DNA of 64,000 bases from an uncultured Lachnospiraceae bacterium. GTDB taxonomy: Bacteria > Bacillota > Clostridia > Lachnospirales > Lachnospiraceae. Shown here one piece after another: positions 42,842 through 50,839 of the stretch; within the stretch, counting starts at the first letter, position 1, and every line of letters begins with the position of its first letter. The translations under genes were made by a program, and so were the position numbers. Below the pieces are notes generated by a model. The model was not told where the DNA came from, made no database searches, and saw only the letters and a list, made by a program, of their open reading frames with translations. Where the stretch lies: assembly GCA_947588675.1 (NCBI GenBank), contig CANPYY010000001.1, positions 62,001 through 126,000 on the forward strand, given 5' to 3'.

Positions 42842-44885
42842 TATTAATTCCTCCCTTTCTTTTTATCAAAAATCTGTCAAATAAATACAGGAATCCCGGT
42901 AAAATAAATAACACCGCAAACAGCGAGCAAACCGTTCCCCTGCCAAGAAGCATACCAAGCTGTGACAATAACCCATGCGTCGATATTTTTCCAAGAAGAA
43001 ATCCTACTATCGTAAGCACTGCTCCGGAAGTCAGTATAGATACCGTAACGTTTCTTAATGTTTCCACAGTTCCGTCTTTCTTGTTTAATATCTGCCTGTT
43101 TTCCTTATACCTTTCCGTAAGAAGTATTGCATAATCTACCGTAGCGCCAAGCTGTATTGAACTTATAATCAGATATGCAATATAAAACAGCGGCGTTCCG
43201 GCATAATAAGTCACCGACAGGTTTATCCATATTGCCGTTTCTATTGTAAGTACGAGGATAACCGGCAGCGCAAATGATTTCATTGTCAAAAGAAGCACAA
43301 TAAATACCGCTACTACTGCCGCCACATTTACTTTTGTCATATCTGCTGTAACCGTATCCATAAGGTCGTACGTACTTACTCCCTCACCTGCCAGATAATA
43401 TTTATCGGGATAATACTTATCTGCAGTTTTCCGTATATCATCAATCAACCGGAAGGTTTCATCGCCTTCATAATCAGCGTCAACGGAAATAACCATTCTG
43501 CTGTAATTTTCAGATTCCAGCTTACTTAACGTATCCTCATCCAGATATTCATATGGAACTTCGGCACCGGCCTGCTCTACAAATGCAATTACCCCTGACA
43601 CTAACGGAATTTTTTTAATATCGCTTACCATATCTGTTTCCGTGGCAGTATCACCTTTCGGAACCATAAGGACATAAGTATCGCTTTTACCAAATACCTC
43701 CTCTATTGCAGCCGTATCATCTCCCATCTGCGTCCCCTTTTCAAAAATATGCGACGCTCCATAATAGTATGAATTGTTAATACTGGCAAGATACGACGGA
43801 ACAATCATAACTGCAAATAAAATTGCCATTGGTCTTGCAATTTTACCGACTATCTTTCCAAACCAGCGGAAATCCGGTATAAATACCTTATGTCTTGTCT
43901 TATCCATATAAGGCGCAGTAAGCAAAATAAGACCCGGCATGAAAACAAAAACTACAATCAGGCTTATTGCAACCCCTTTTGCCAGCGCAAGACCCAAGTC
44001 AGGTCCTATCTTAAAGCGCATAAATGCCAGCGCCAAAAATCCTATAACTGTCGTAAGTCCGCTTGACATTATTGACGAAACCGATTTTACAAGCGCATCT
44101 TTCATTGCAATCTCAGGATTTTTCTGCTCCCCTTTACATTCTTCAAATCTGTGTATTAAAAATACCGAATAATCTAACGATACCGCTAACTGTAAAATAT
44201 TTCCGGCCGCATTCGTAACAAATGATATCTCGCCAAATATCAGGTTTGAACCCGCATTTATCATAACCGCAAGCCCAAGCCCCGCCATGACTACAAAAGG
44301 CTCTACAAATGAATTGGTTGTAAGGAACAATATAAAAAATACTAAAAGGATAGAAAAAATTGCAATCTTTCTAACCTCATCAACCGTACTGCTGGTCGCA
44401 AGAGCCGTATTTACCGCCGAGCCGGTCATCGAATTTTCATCTCCGATAATATCCCTTATGTCGGATACTGCCGTAAGGACTTTATCTTCCGTTATTGTAA
44501 TCTGATATAACGCCGTACCGTCTTTATAATAATTATCCACCACATCTGAATCTGCTGTTTCCAAAGGCACCGTAATATCTACCGAATCATCCAGCCATGT
44601 TACATCAGTTACCCCGGATACTTCAGAAATCTTTTCTTTATACTCCAGAGCCTCAGCAAGCGAAATATCTCTTATCATCACTCTCATATTTGGAATACCG
44701 CCGTCAAATTCATCTTCCATAACATCAAGCGCAACCGACGAGGGAACATCCTCAGGCAAATAATCGTTTATATCATAATTTACTGAAATAAATGGTTTGC
44801 ATATCGCCGCTATCACAAGCATTATTATGAAACAAACCAAAATCTTTTTCCGATGTTTAATAACTCCTCCGAAAAAACGTTCCAT
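42834..44885 (-). CDS. MMPL/RND-superfamily exporter
   Basis: The start is the ATG at 44885 with TTGGGAG upstream; the track's TTG at 44900 has no ribosome site. The 683-residue protein has two RND halves, each a helix, a large extracytoplasmic loop and five further helices: FFGGVIKHRKKILVCFII then SLDYSVFLIHRFEECKGE in the first half, and QLGATVDYAILLTERYKENR in the second. The Asp-Tyr pairs in helix 4-like segments fit proton-coupled transport of the MmpL type. Such pumps export lipids or large hydrophobic compounds. A divergent TetR gene points to inducible expression. Confidence 0.93.
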   Translation of the reverse strand: MERFFGGVIKHRKKILVCFIIMLVIAAICKPFISVNYDINDYLPEDVPSSVALDVMEDEFDGGIPNMRVMIRDISLAEALEYKEKISEVSGVTDVTWLDDSVDITVPLETADSDVVDNYYKDGTALYQITITEDKVLTAVSDIRDIIGDENSMTGSAVNTALATSSTVDEVRKIAIFSILLVFFILFLTTNSFVEPFVVMAGLGLAVMINAGSNLIFGEISFVTNAAGNILQLAVSLDYSVFLIHRFEECKGEQKNPEIAMKDALVKSVSSIMSSGLTTVIGFLALAFMRFKIGPDLGLALAKGVAISLIVVFVFMPGLILLTAPYMDKTRHKVFIPDFRWFGKIVGKIARPMAILFAVMIVPSYLASINNSYYYGASHIFEKGTQMGDDTAAIEEVFGKSDTYVLMVPKGDTATETDMVSDIKKIPLVSGVIAFVEQAGAEVPYEYLDEDTLSKLESENYSRMVISVDADYEGDETFRLIDDIRKTADKYYPDKYYLAGEGVSTYDLMDTVTADMTKVNVAAVVAVFIVLLLTMKSFALPVILVLTIETAIWINLSVTYYAGTPLFYIAYLIISSIQLGATVDYAILLTERYKENRQILNKKDGTVETLRNVTVSILTSGAVLTIVGFLLGKISTHGLLSQLGMLLGRGTVCSLFAVLFILPGFLYLFDRFLIKRKGGINNE

Positions 44886-44910
44886 GTTATCAGCTCCCAA
44901 TCATATAATG

Positions 44911-44937
44911 GACAAAATGTATTTAATTGACATTTGT
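44911..44937. promoter_or_regulatory. candidate TetR operator 1, over the tetR -35 box
   Basis: GACAAAATGTATTTAATTGACATTTGT is a partial dyad (ACAAAATGT against ACAAATGT from the other strand). It includes a TTGACA at 44927-44932 that is followed 15 bases later by TATAAT (44948-44953), a likely tetR promoter. It shares ATGTAT..AATTGACATT with operator 2. Confidence 0.55.
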
Positions 44938-44989
44938 ACCCTTTTGATATAATATTAGAAAAGAAGGCATTATGCAACATACAATTTAC

Positions 44990-45012
44990 TGTCAAATGTA
45001 TAATAATTGACA
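44990..45012. promoter_or_regulatory. candidate TetR operator 2, over the mmpL -35 box
   Basis: TGTCAAATGTATAATAATTGACA is a dyad with perfect 6-base outer arms (TGTCAA / TTGACA). On the minus strand its left arm reads TTGACA and is followed by CATAAT or TAATGC 15-17 bases on, a plausible mmpL promoter. Same core as operator 1, 79 bases away. Confidence 0.55.
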
Positions 45013-45061
45013 TTATAGCTAAAATGTTTCCTATTTTCTTTTTTGAAACGGGGTATGACGT

Positions 45062-45646
45062 ATGGAAGCTAAAACCGATTTGAGAATAATCAAGACACAT
45101 AAAGCTTTATGTGAATCATTTGCTGCGCTAATTGAAAAGAAAAAATTTGAAGACATTACGGTAGGCGAACTGTGCGACCTTGCAATGGTAAGGCGCGCTA
45201 CCTTTTATAAACACTTTGCCGACAAGTACGAATTTTTTGCCTTCTTTGTCCAGGAAATACAGGAATCAATTATAACACAATATACTATAGATACAAGCAA
45301 TCCGCCGGTCACAGACAGGGATTACTACCTTTTCATTTTTCATGGAGCAATCGAATTTCTGTCCACCCACATGCATCTGGTAAGCAATATACTCAAAAGC
45401 TCTGTTTTCCCAACTTTGCTTGATATAGTTTCCACGGAAATACAACAGAATATATTCCTGTATCTCACAAGCGAAAGCAAAAGTATACCAAATCCTTCCC
45501 CTTCCGTATCCCCTCATATTCTTTCTGCATTTTATGTTGGGGGAATCATTCAGATACTCAAATACTGGCTTACCAATCCGGATACCGTTTCAAAGGAAAT
45601 GGTGTGTGATGAATTTGACAAAATACTTTCTGACGTTTTTGAATAA
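45062..45646 (+). CDS. TetR/AcrR-family transcriptional repressor
   Basis: A 194-residue protein with the N-terminal HTH typical of TetR (residues about 10-55: KTHKALCESFAALIEKKKFEDITVGELCDLAMVRRATFYKHF, DKYEFF), then a helical ligand-binding domain that resembles the TetR_C type found in clostridial regulators next to MMPL pumps. It diverges from the MMPL and YhgE-like genes, and two similar inverted repeats lie in between. The most likely role is repression of the exporter and of itself. The ligand is unknown. Confidence 0.92.
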   Translation: MEAKTDLRIIKTHKALCESFAALIEKKKFEDITVGELCDLAMVRRATFYKHFADKYEFFAFFVQEIQESIITQYTIDTSNPPVTDRDYYLFIFHGAIEFLSTHMHLVSNILKSSVFPTLLDIVSTEIQQNIFLYLTSESKSIPNPSPSVSPHILSAFYVGGIIQILKYWLTNPDTVSKEMVCDEFDKILSDVFE

Positions 45647-45667
45647 TAACCGGTTTGTATATACAAA

Positions 45668-45718
45668 AATCTGTGCCCCGTTACATTTTCTGCTACGAAA
45701 CGTAACGGGGCACAGATT
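45668..45718. terminator. terminator between tetR and the xylanase gene
   Basis: A 17-bp perfect stem AATCTGTGCCCCGTTAC / GTAACGGGGCACAGATT, extended inside by TTTC/GAAA. The U-tract (GATTTTTGT) is on the minus strand, so it chiefly ends the xylanase transcript, with some function for tetR. Confidence 0.88.
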
Positions 45719-45739
45719 ATATATCATAGTACCATCATT

Positions 45740-47428
45740 CTACCATATCGACTGCGCCGCTGCATATACTGCATACAACGCTTTCTTAGGGTCGTTTATG
45801 CTTTGTCCGTAAAGAAGCGCCGACTGTCCGAACCGCCATGATACCGAATCAGAAAGTCCCCAGAATGTTACCCCGGTAATTTTACCGCCGTTATTTCTTT
45901 TATCTACAAGACCTTTCATGAAATCATACCAGTAATCACAGTGTCCGTCTTCAGACAGATTAAGTCCATTAATTATATCAAGCTCCGTAATCTGTACTTC
46001 AAATCCCGCATCCAGGAATTTCTGCACTGTTGCCAGTTGTTCTTCCACTGTTGGCCATTTCGTATCAAGATGGCTCTGCATTCCGACTCCTGCGCACAGC
46101 TTTTTACCTTCAGGATTGATATCATCGGCAGAATTTATATAATTAATCATTTCCACAATCTCATCCGCCACCTGACTTGTATTATAATCGTTATAGAAAA
46201 GAGGTACTTTATCCTGGAGGCCATACTGTGTAAGTACGTCATACGCCGTCTTAAATGCCAGCTTTACAAACGAAGGTTTTGTTGACAATATATTTGAACC
46301 GCTTACTATATCATAAACCTCCGACCAGTTTCTTTCCGAATTATCCGATAACTGATGGAAATATTCATTAGTTATATCCCATGTATAGACCACATCTGAG
46401 TATTCGCTTTCACATACATGTTTTACCACGTTAGTCACAAAATATATTATCCTCTGGTCCATCACTTCAGGCGTAACAAAATCGCCATTAGCCACATAGT
46501 TTACCCTGAAAAACTCTTTAGGCGTCTGACTGTGCCATATAAGCGTATGCGCGCGCATCCTTATTCCATTTTCAGCCGATACTTTAAGTATAGCGTCCAG
46601 ACGTTCATAATTAATTGACGGTACCCATGATTCGCTATATCCATCCGGTATCGTATAACCTTTCGACTGCGCCTCGCTTATACTCATAAGATTATTAAAC
46701 GGCGGATTAAAGAAATTTGCTTCTGCATCCGCAAGAAGATATGAAGGCTTCATTTCATTTTCAAGCGTAAAACTGTTATAGTTCTTACAAACAAAATCCA
46801 TTGTCGCTTTATCCTGAAGTTCCTTTTTACCTCCCATGCCGCTATAGGTAAGACACGTGCCTACATTTCCAAATATTTTTTCATATTCTTTTAAAAGACT
46901 GTCGTCATCTACCGGTATATATGACCATTTACCTGATTCTGAAACAACCGATGGCGATGGCACCGGCGACGGTACAGGCGTCGGCGTTCCTGTATACGGT
47001 TCTTCTGTAGGCGTTTTATTTACAGGCGGAGTCTGTGTATTATCCGGCCGGTTTGTCGGATTAACAATATTATTTTCCGCATTCTTATCATTTTTCTGTT
47101 CATTTTTCTTTACTGTAACTTTACAGGTAAGTTTTTTGCTTTTCCCCGCTAAAGTATACTTTGCGGATACTACAGCCTTTCCCGGCTTCTTTGCAGTAAG
47201 TTTAACCGATTTGCTTTTCTTTGCTGTCAAAGCTACAATCTTACTCCTGCTCGTACTCCATTTTACCTTCTTTACTCCCGATACTTTAAGCTTCGCGCTC
47301 TTTCCCTTACTGATTACCATTTTACTTTTGCTAAGCTTTGGTTTAGCTGCTGCATCTGCCTCCTGCCATGGCACTGCCGTAACTAAAAGCGCGGCAATAG
47401 TCAGAATCGTTAAACTCCTTTTTATCAT
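45740..47428 (-). CDS. secreted GH10 endo-1,4-beta-xylanase with basic Big2 domain
   Basis: The start is the ATG at 47428 with GGAGGGGAAAGT upstream, giving 562 residues. The signal peptide (MIKRSLTILTIAALLVTAV) is followed by a lysine-rich Big2-like domain (about 30-120, VSGVKKVKWSTSRSKIVALT), a Pro/Thr linker, and a GH10 barrel from about residue 175. Catalytic motifs are FTLENEMKPSY, RAHTLIWHSQTP, acid/base Glu355 in WDITNEYFH, nucleophile Glu482 in VQITELDI, and GVTFWGLSDSVSW. It cleaves xylan outside the cell. It fits with the CBM9 protein and CE1 esterase. No standard anchor motif is seen. Confidence 0.95.
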   Translation of the reverse strand: MIKRSLTILTIAALLVTAVPWQEADAAAKPKLSKSKMVISKGKSAKLKVSGVKKVKWSTSRSKIVALTAKKSKSVKLTAKKPGKAVVSAKYTLAGKSKKLTCKVTVKKNEQKNDKNAENNIVNPTNRPDNTQTPPVNKTPTEEPYTGTPTPVPSPVPSPSVVSESGKWSYIPVDDDSLLKEYEKIFGNVGTCLTYSGMGGKKELQDKATMDFVCKNYNSFTLENEMKPSYLLADAEANFFNPPFNNLMSISEAQSKGYTIPDGYSESWVPSINYERLDAILKVSAENGIRMRAHTLIWHSQTPKEFFRVNYVANGDFVTPEVMDQRIIYFVTNVVKHVCESEYSDVVYTWDITNEYFHQLSDNSERNWSEVYDIVSGSNILSTKPSFVKLAFKTAYDVLTQYGLQDKVPLFYNDYNTSQVADEIVEMINYINSADDINPEGKKLCAGVGMQSHLDTKWPTVEEQLATVQKFLDAGFEVQITELDIINGLNLSEDGHCDYWYDFMKGLVDKRNNGGKITGVTFWGLSDSVSWRFGQSALLYGQSINDPKKALYAVYAAAQSIW

Positions 47429-47457
47429 ACTTTCCCCTCCATATTTTATTTTAAAAT

Positions 47458-48006
47458 TTATTTCATACTGCATCCTTTACAAGTCAGACATTTATCCGGC
47501 ATTTCCGTATCGGTGCAGACACGGTAATTGTCCATCATATTATCAAGTATACACACTGCGTGCGCCGATATTCCTTCTTCCTTTCCGGTAAAACCAAGGC
47601 CTTCTTCAGTAGTAGCCTTAACATTTACACGTTCCTGTTCAATATCCAGCGCATCGGCAATATTTTTCCTCATTTCCTCAATATACGGTTTCATTTTAGG
47701 TTTCTGCGCTATTATAACGGCGTCAATATTCCCAACCATATACAGTTTATCTTCAAGCATCTTTGCCACACGTTCAAGCAGCATCACGCTCGACGCATCC
47801 TTATAAGCATCATCAGTATCAGGAAAACATGCTCCTATATCCGGAAGCCCTGCCGCACCAAGAAGCGCATCCATAACCGCATGTATAAGGACATCGGCGT
47901 CAGAATGTCCCAAAAGACCTTTTTCATAAGGGATATCTACTCCGCCTATTATAAGTTTTCGGTCTTTAGTAAGCCTGTGCACATCATATCCCGTACCGAT
48001 TCGCAT
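47458..48006 (-). CDS. ispF: 2-C-methyl-D-erythritol 2,4-cyclodiphosphate synthase with Cys-rich tail
   Basis: The enzyme of the MEP isoprenoid pathway that makes the cyclic diphosphate. The core (residues about 1-156) has [12 protein letters not shown] with metal ligands, [38 protein letters not shown] and [19 protein letters not shown]. The family usually ends near residue 158. Here a 26-residue extension ends in [12 protein letters not shown], a CxxCxxC cluster that could bind metal or form disulfides. No ispD is adjacent. The start ATG has GGAGGTATAAA upstream. It follows the chorismate mutase gene by 18 bases. Confidence 0.95.
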   Translation of the reverse strand: MRIGTGYDVHRLTKDRKLIIGGVDIPYEKGLLGHSDADVLIHAVMDALLGAAGLPDIGACFPDTDDAYKDASSVMLLERVAKMLEDKLYMVGNIDAVIIAQKPKMKPYIEEMRKNIADALDIEQERVNVKATTEEGLGFTGKEEGISAHAVCILDNMMDNYRVCTDTEMPDKCLTCKGCSMK

Positions 48007-48024
48007 TTTATACCTCCAAACAAT

Positions 48025-48540
48025 TTACATTACGACGCACTTTTCCGTTTCGCATTTAAGCTGATATATAAGCGTCCTTATATCTTCTCTACTGCCATCT
48101 GCCGCAATGTCTATGTAAAAACTCCCATCGGCATCTGCCGAGTTTATTTTAAGCACCTTAATCCCATAATCAAAAATAATTGATAAAATTTCCGCTATAT
48201 TTCCTGTCTGTACAATAAGCTGCAGCCTGTCGCCCTCTTTTATATCTGAATCTGTATCATCCGGCTCTTGTCCAAGTTCAATAAGCCTCTTATACTGATA
48301 CTTTCTGCTTATCCTTACAACCGATTTCAAAAATGCGGCATATTCATCAACAATGTTTTCATCCACACCGCAAAGAAGCCTGCCTATCATATCTTCTTCA
48401 CGTTCCGGCTTATATATCCTGTCGCCACATTCCGCTTTTACCTGAACTACATGTTCTGAATAGTCCATTCTCTCCTTAAAGAGTTCTTTCAGCCTATCAT
48501 CAATTTTATCTATATTTTCTCGTATGCCTTCAAGCTCCAT
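48025..48540 (-). CDS. chorismate mutase with C-terminal ACT-like domain
   Basis: The start is set to the ATG at 48540, with GAGGT upstream; the track ATG at 48570 lies inside a hairpin arm and lacks a ribosome site. In the 171-residue protein, residues 1-90 are an AroQ-type chorismate mutase (LEGIRENIDKIDDRLKELFKERMDY, IYKPEREEDMI, YAAFLKSVVRISRKYQY). The rest resembles an ACT domain (DRLQLIVQTGNIAEILSIIFDYGIKVLKIN). Prephenate dehydratase is missing between them, so it may be a regulated, stand-alone mutase for Phe/Tyr synthesis. Confidence 0.82.
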   Translation of the reverse strand: MELEGIRENIDKIDDRLKELFKERMDYSEHVVQVKAECGDRIYKPEREEDMIGRLLCGVDENIVDEYAAFLKSVVRISRKYQYKRLIELGQEPDDTDSDIKEGDRLQLIVQTGNIAEILSIIFDYGIKVLKINSADADGSFYIDIAADGSREDIRTLIYQLKCETEKCVVM

Positions 48541-48562
48541 ACCGTATACCTCATTTTTTAAA

Positions 48563-48592
48563 GACTGCATAGCACAAATATACCATGCAGTC
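48563..48592 (-). terminator. weak hairpin terminator after trxA
   Basis: Minus strand GACTGCAT-N14-ATGCAGTC, 8-bp stem with a 14-base loop, followed by TTTAAAAAATG. The U-run is short, so termination is likely partial. The upstream ATG of the chorismate mutase track ORF is part of the right arm. Confidence 0.5.
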
Positions 48593-48604
48593 CTTTTGTT
48601 TTAA

Positions 48605-48916
48605 CTATAATCCAAGTTCTGAAAGAAGTTCTTCCTTCGACTGATAACCCACGCTGCGCTCTATTATATCGCCGTTCTCAAATAAAGCTACCGTAGGTAC
48701 TCCCGATACTCCGTACTGTATTGCAAGTCCCATCTGCTCATCAACGTTTATTTTGCCTACTACTATATCGTCGCGTTCCTTTGCAATCTCATCAATGACA
48801 GGAGCAAGCATCTTGCACGGACCGCACCATGAAGCCCAAAAATCTACAAGTACTTTCTTATCAGAGCAAACAACTGTTTCATCAAAATTATCCTCTGTTA
48901 TCTCAACTATTGCCAT
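48605..48916 (-). CDS. trxA: thioredoxin
   Basis: A 103-residue cytoplasmic redox protein with the active site WASWCGPCKMLAP and the classic cis-Pro motif YGVSGVPTVALFENG. It reduces protein disulfides and supplies electrons to ribonucleotide reductase and other enzymes. The ATG has GGAGGTTCG upstream and lies about 31 bases after the aspS stop, so it may be read from the aspS promoter. Confidence 0.98.
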   Translation of the reverse strand: MAIVEITEDNFDETVVCSDKKVLVDFWASWCGPCKMLAPVIDEIAKERDDIVVGKINVDEQMGLAIQYGVSGVPTVALFENGDIIERSVGYQSKEELLSELGL

Positions 48917-48946
48917 ATCGAACCTCCTTCCATATAATTAGCAGTT

Positions 48947-50698
48947 TTACTGCCTTACTTTAATATGAACTTCACGAAGCTGCTGCTCCGTAACCTCGCC
49001 CGGCGCGCCGCACATAAGGTCCTGCGCTGTAGCGCTCATCGGGAAAGGAATAACCTCGCGTATATTTTCTTCATTGCGCAAAAGCATTATCATACGGTCT
49101 ATTCCGGGCGCCATTCCCGCATGAGGCGGCGCTCCGAACTGGAATGCGTTATAAAGAGCCCCAAACTTCTGTTTAAGAACTTCTTCATCATATCCTGCAA
49201 TCTCAAACGCCTTTACCATAATATTCATGTCATGGTTTCTTACTGCGCCTGAAGACAACTCCGTACCATTACATACGATATCATACTGGTATGCCTTTAT
49301 GTCAAGGGGATCCATTTCATTAAGCGCTTTAAGTCCACCCTGCGGCATGGAAAACGGATTGTGCGTAAAACATATTTTCTTTTCTTCCTCGCTGTATTCA
49401 TACATAGGAAAGTCATTTATATAACAGAACCTGTAAGCATTTTTTTCTATAAGAGAAAGACGTTCCCCAAGCTCCGTTCTTATCTGTCCTGCATACAGAC
49501 TTGCAAGTTTTTCCCTGTCGGCTATAAAGAATATCGTATCTCCTGCCGCAAGACCTGCAAGTTCTGCAAGTTCGCTTTTCATATCATCAGGAATAAACTT
49601 ATCAATAGGTCCCTTATAGCTCATATCCTCTAATACTTCAAGGTATCCGAGTCCGCCCATTCCAATTGACTGCGCAAATTTAAGCATCTTTTCATGCTGT
49701 CCCTTGGAAAGTTTTGCATGTACATTGATTGCCCTTACCGTCTTATTGTGGAACGGCTTGAAAGTGCACCTCTGGAAAAATTCCGATACGTCGATTATTT
49801 TAAGCGGATTCCTGAGATCCGGTTTGTCCGTACCATACTCAAGCATAGCCTGTTTATAGCTTATTACAGGATACGGAGCTTCCGTAACCTTATAGCCTTC
49901 CGGCGCAAATTTTTTAAATGTATCAGTAAGAACCTGTTCTCCAACTCTGAAAACATCTTCTTCTGTTGCAAAACTCATCTCAAAATCAAGCTGATAAAAT
50001 TCTCCGGGCGACCTGTCCGCCCTCGCATCTTCATCCCTGAAACACGGCGCAATCTGAAAATACTTATCAAATCCCGACACCATAAGAAGCTGCTTATACT
50101 GCTGCGGCGCCTGCGGAAGGGCATAAAACTTGCCTTTATATTTTCTTGAAGGCACGATATAATCCCTTGCGCCCTCCGGCGATGATGCGCACAATATAGG
50201 CGTCTGTATTTCTAAAAATCCAAGTTCAGTCATCTTTCTGCGCAGAAAACTTATCACTTCGGACCTGAAAATCATATTGTCCTTAACTTTTCTGTTTCTA
50301 AGGTCTAAGAAACGATATTTAAGCCTCAAATCTTCCCTTATTTCTTTTGAAGTTGCAATCTCAAACGGAAGCTGGGTATATACCTTGCCGAGAATATCTA
50401 CTTTATGCGCTTCAAGTTCTATAGTTCCCGTAGGTATCTTGGGATTATATGTTTCTTCGTCCCTTTCGCATATAAGTCCCTCAATAGAAACACAATCTTC
50501 CTTATTTATCCCTGAAAGAAGCGACGTATCCCTCATAACAACCTGCATAACTCCATACATATCCCTTAAATCAATAAATGATACACCGCCATGATCTCTT
50601 ATATTCTCAACCCAGCCTGCTATTTTAAGTTCAGTACCTATATCACTTTCACTTATATTATTAAGCGTTCTGGTCCTGTATATACTTCCTGTTTCCAT
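48947..50698 (-). CDS. aspS: aspartyl-tRNA synthetase
   Basis: The start is the ATG at 50698, preceded by GGAGGGAAAAAG; the track start at 50782 is upstream of the promoter. The 583-residue class II enzyme has the N-terminal OB fold (AGWVENIRDHGGVSFIDLRD), PEGARDYIVPSR, the QAPQQYKQLLMVSGFDKYFQIAPCFRDED motif 2, the bacterial insertion GAD domain in the middle, and the motif 3 GMAPGIDRMIMLL. It charges tRNA-Asp. Its promoter carries an inverted repeat, see separate entry. Confidence 0.98.
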   Translation of the reverse strand: METGSIYRTRTLNNISESDIGTELKIAGWVENIRDHGGVSFIDLRDMYGVMQVVMRDTSLLSGINKEDCVSIEGLICERDEETYNPKIPTGTIELEAHKVDILGKVYTQLPFEIATSKEIREDLRLKYRFLDLRNRKVKDNMIFRSEVISFLRRKMTELGFLEIQTPILCASSPEGARDYIVPSRKYKGKFYALPQAPQQYKQLLMVSGFDKYFQIAPCFRDEDARADRSPGEFYQLDFEMSFATEEDVFRVGEQVLTDTFKKFAPEGYKVTEAPYPVISYKQAMLEYGTDKPDLRNPLKIIDVSEFFQRCTFKPFHNKTVRAINVHAKLSKGQHEKMLKFAQSIGMGGLGYLEVLEDMSYKGPIDKFIPDDMKSELAELAGLAAGDTIFFIADREKLASLYAGQIRTELGERLSLIEKNAYRFCYINDFPMYEYSEEEKKICFTHNPFSMPQGGLKALNEMDPLDIKAYQYDIVCNGTELSSGAVRNHDMNIMVKAFEIAGYDEEVLKQKFGALYNAFQFGAPPHAGMAPGIDRMIMLLRNEENIREVIPFPMSATAQDLMCGAPGEVTEQQLREVHIKVRQ

Positions 50699-50734
50699 TC
50701 TTTTTCCCTCCTGATAAAAACAGACAATTATATT

Positions 50735-50764
50735 AAGTATAGTATGAACGCTATACTTTGTCAA
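50735..50764 (-). promoter_or_regulatory. aspS promoter with an inverted repeat over the -10 box
   Basis: Minus-strand TTGACA (50759-50764), a 17-base spacer and TATACT (50736-50741), 37 bases before the ATG. AAGTATAG-N8-CTATACTT (50735-50758) is a perfect 8-base dyad that includes the -10 box and most of the spacer, so a dimeric regulator could occupy it. Confidence 0.65.
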
Positions 50765-50839
50765 TATGTGCATGTATGACATATCCCGAAAAATATGCCC
50801 TTAACGTATATTTATAACTTAATGCTTTCATAATTCCCC

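Noticed and set aside
48541-48570. Track start of the chorismate mutase
   Set aside because: The ATG is inside a hairpin arm and lacks a ribosome site, while the ATG at 48540 has GAGGT upstream.
50699-50839. Search for a T-box leader upstream of aspS, and likewise upstream of cysS and trpS
   Set aside because: The leaders after the visible promoters are only about 30-60 bases and lack the T-box motif or specifier hairpin.
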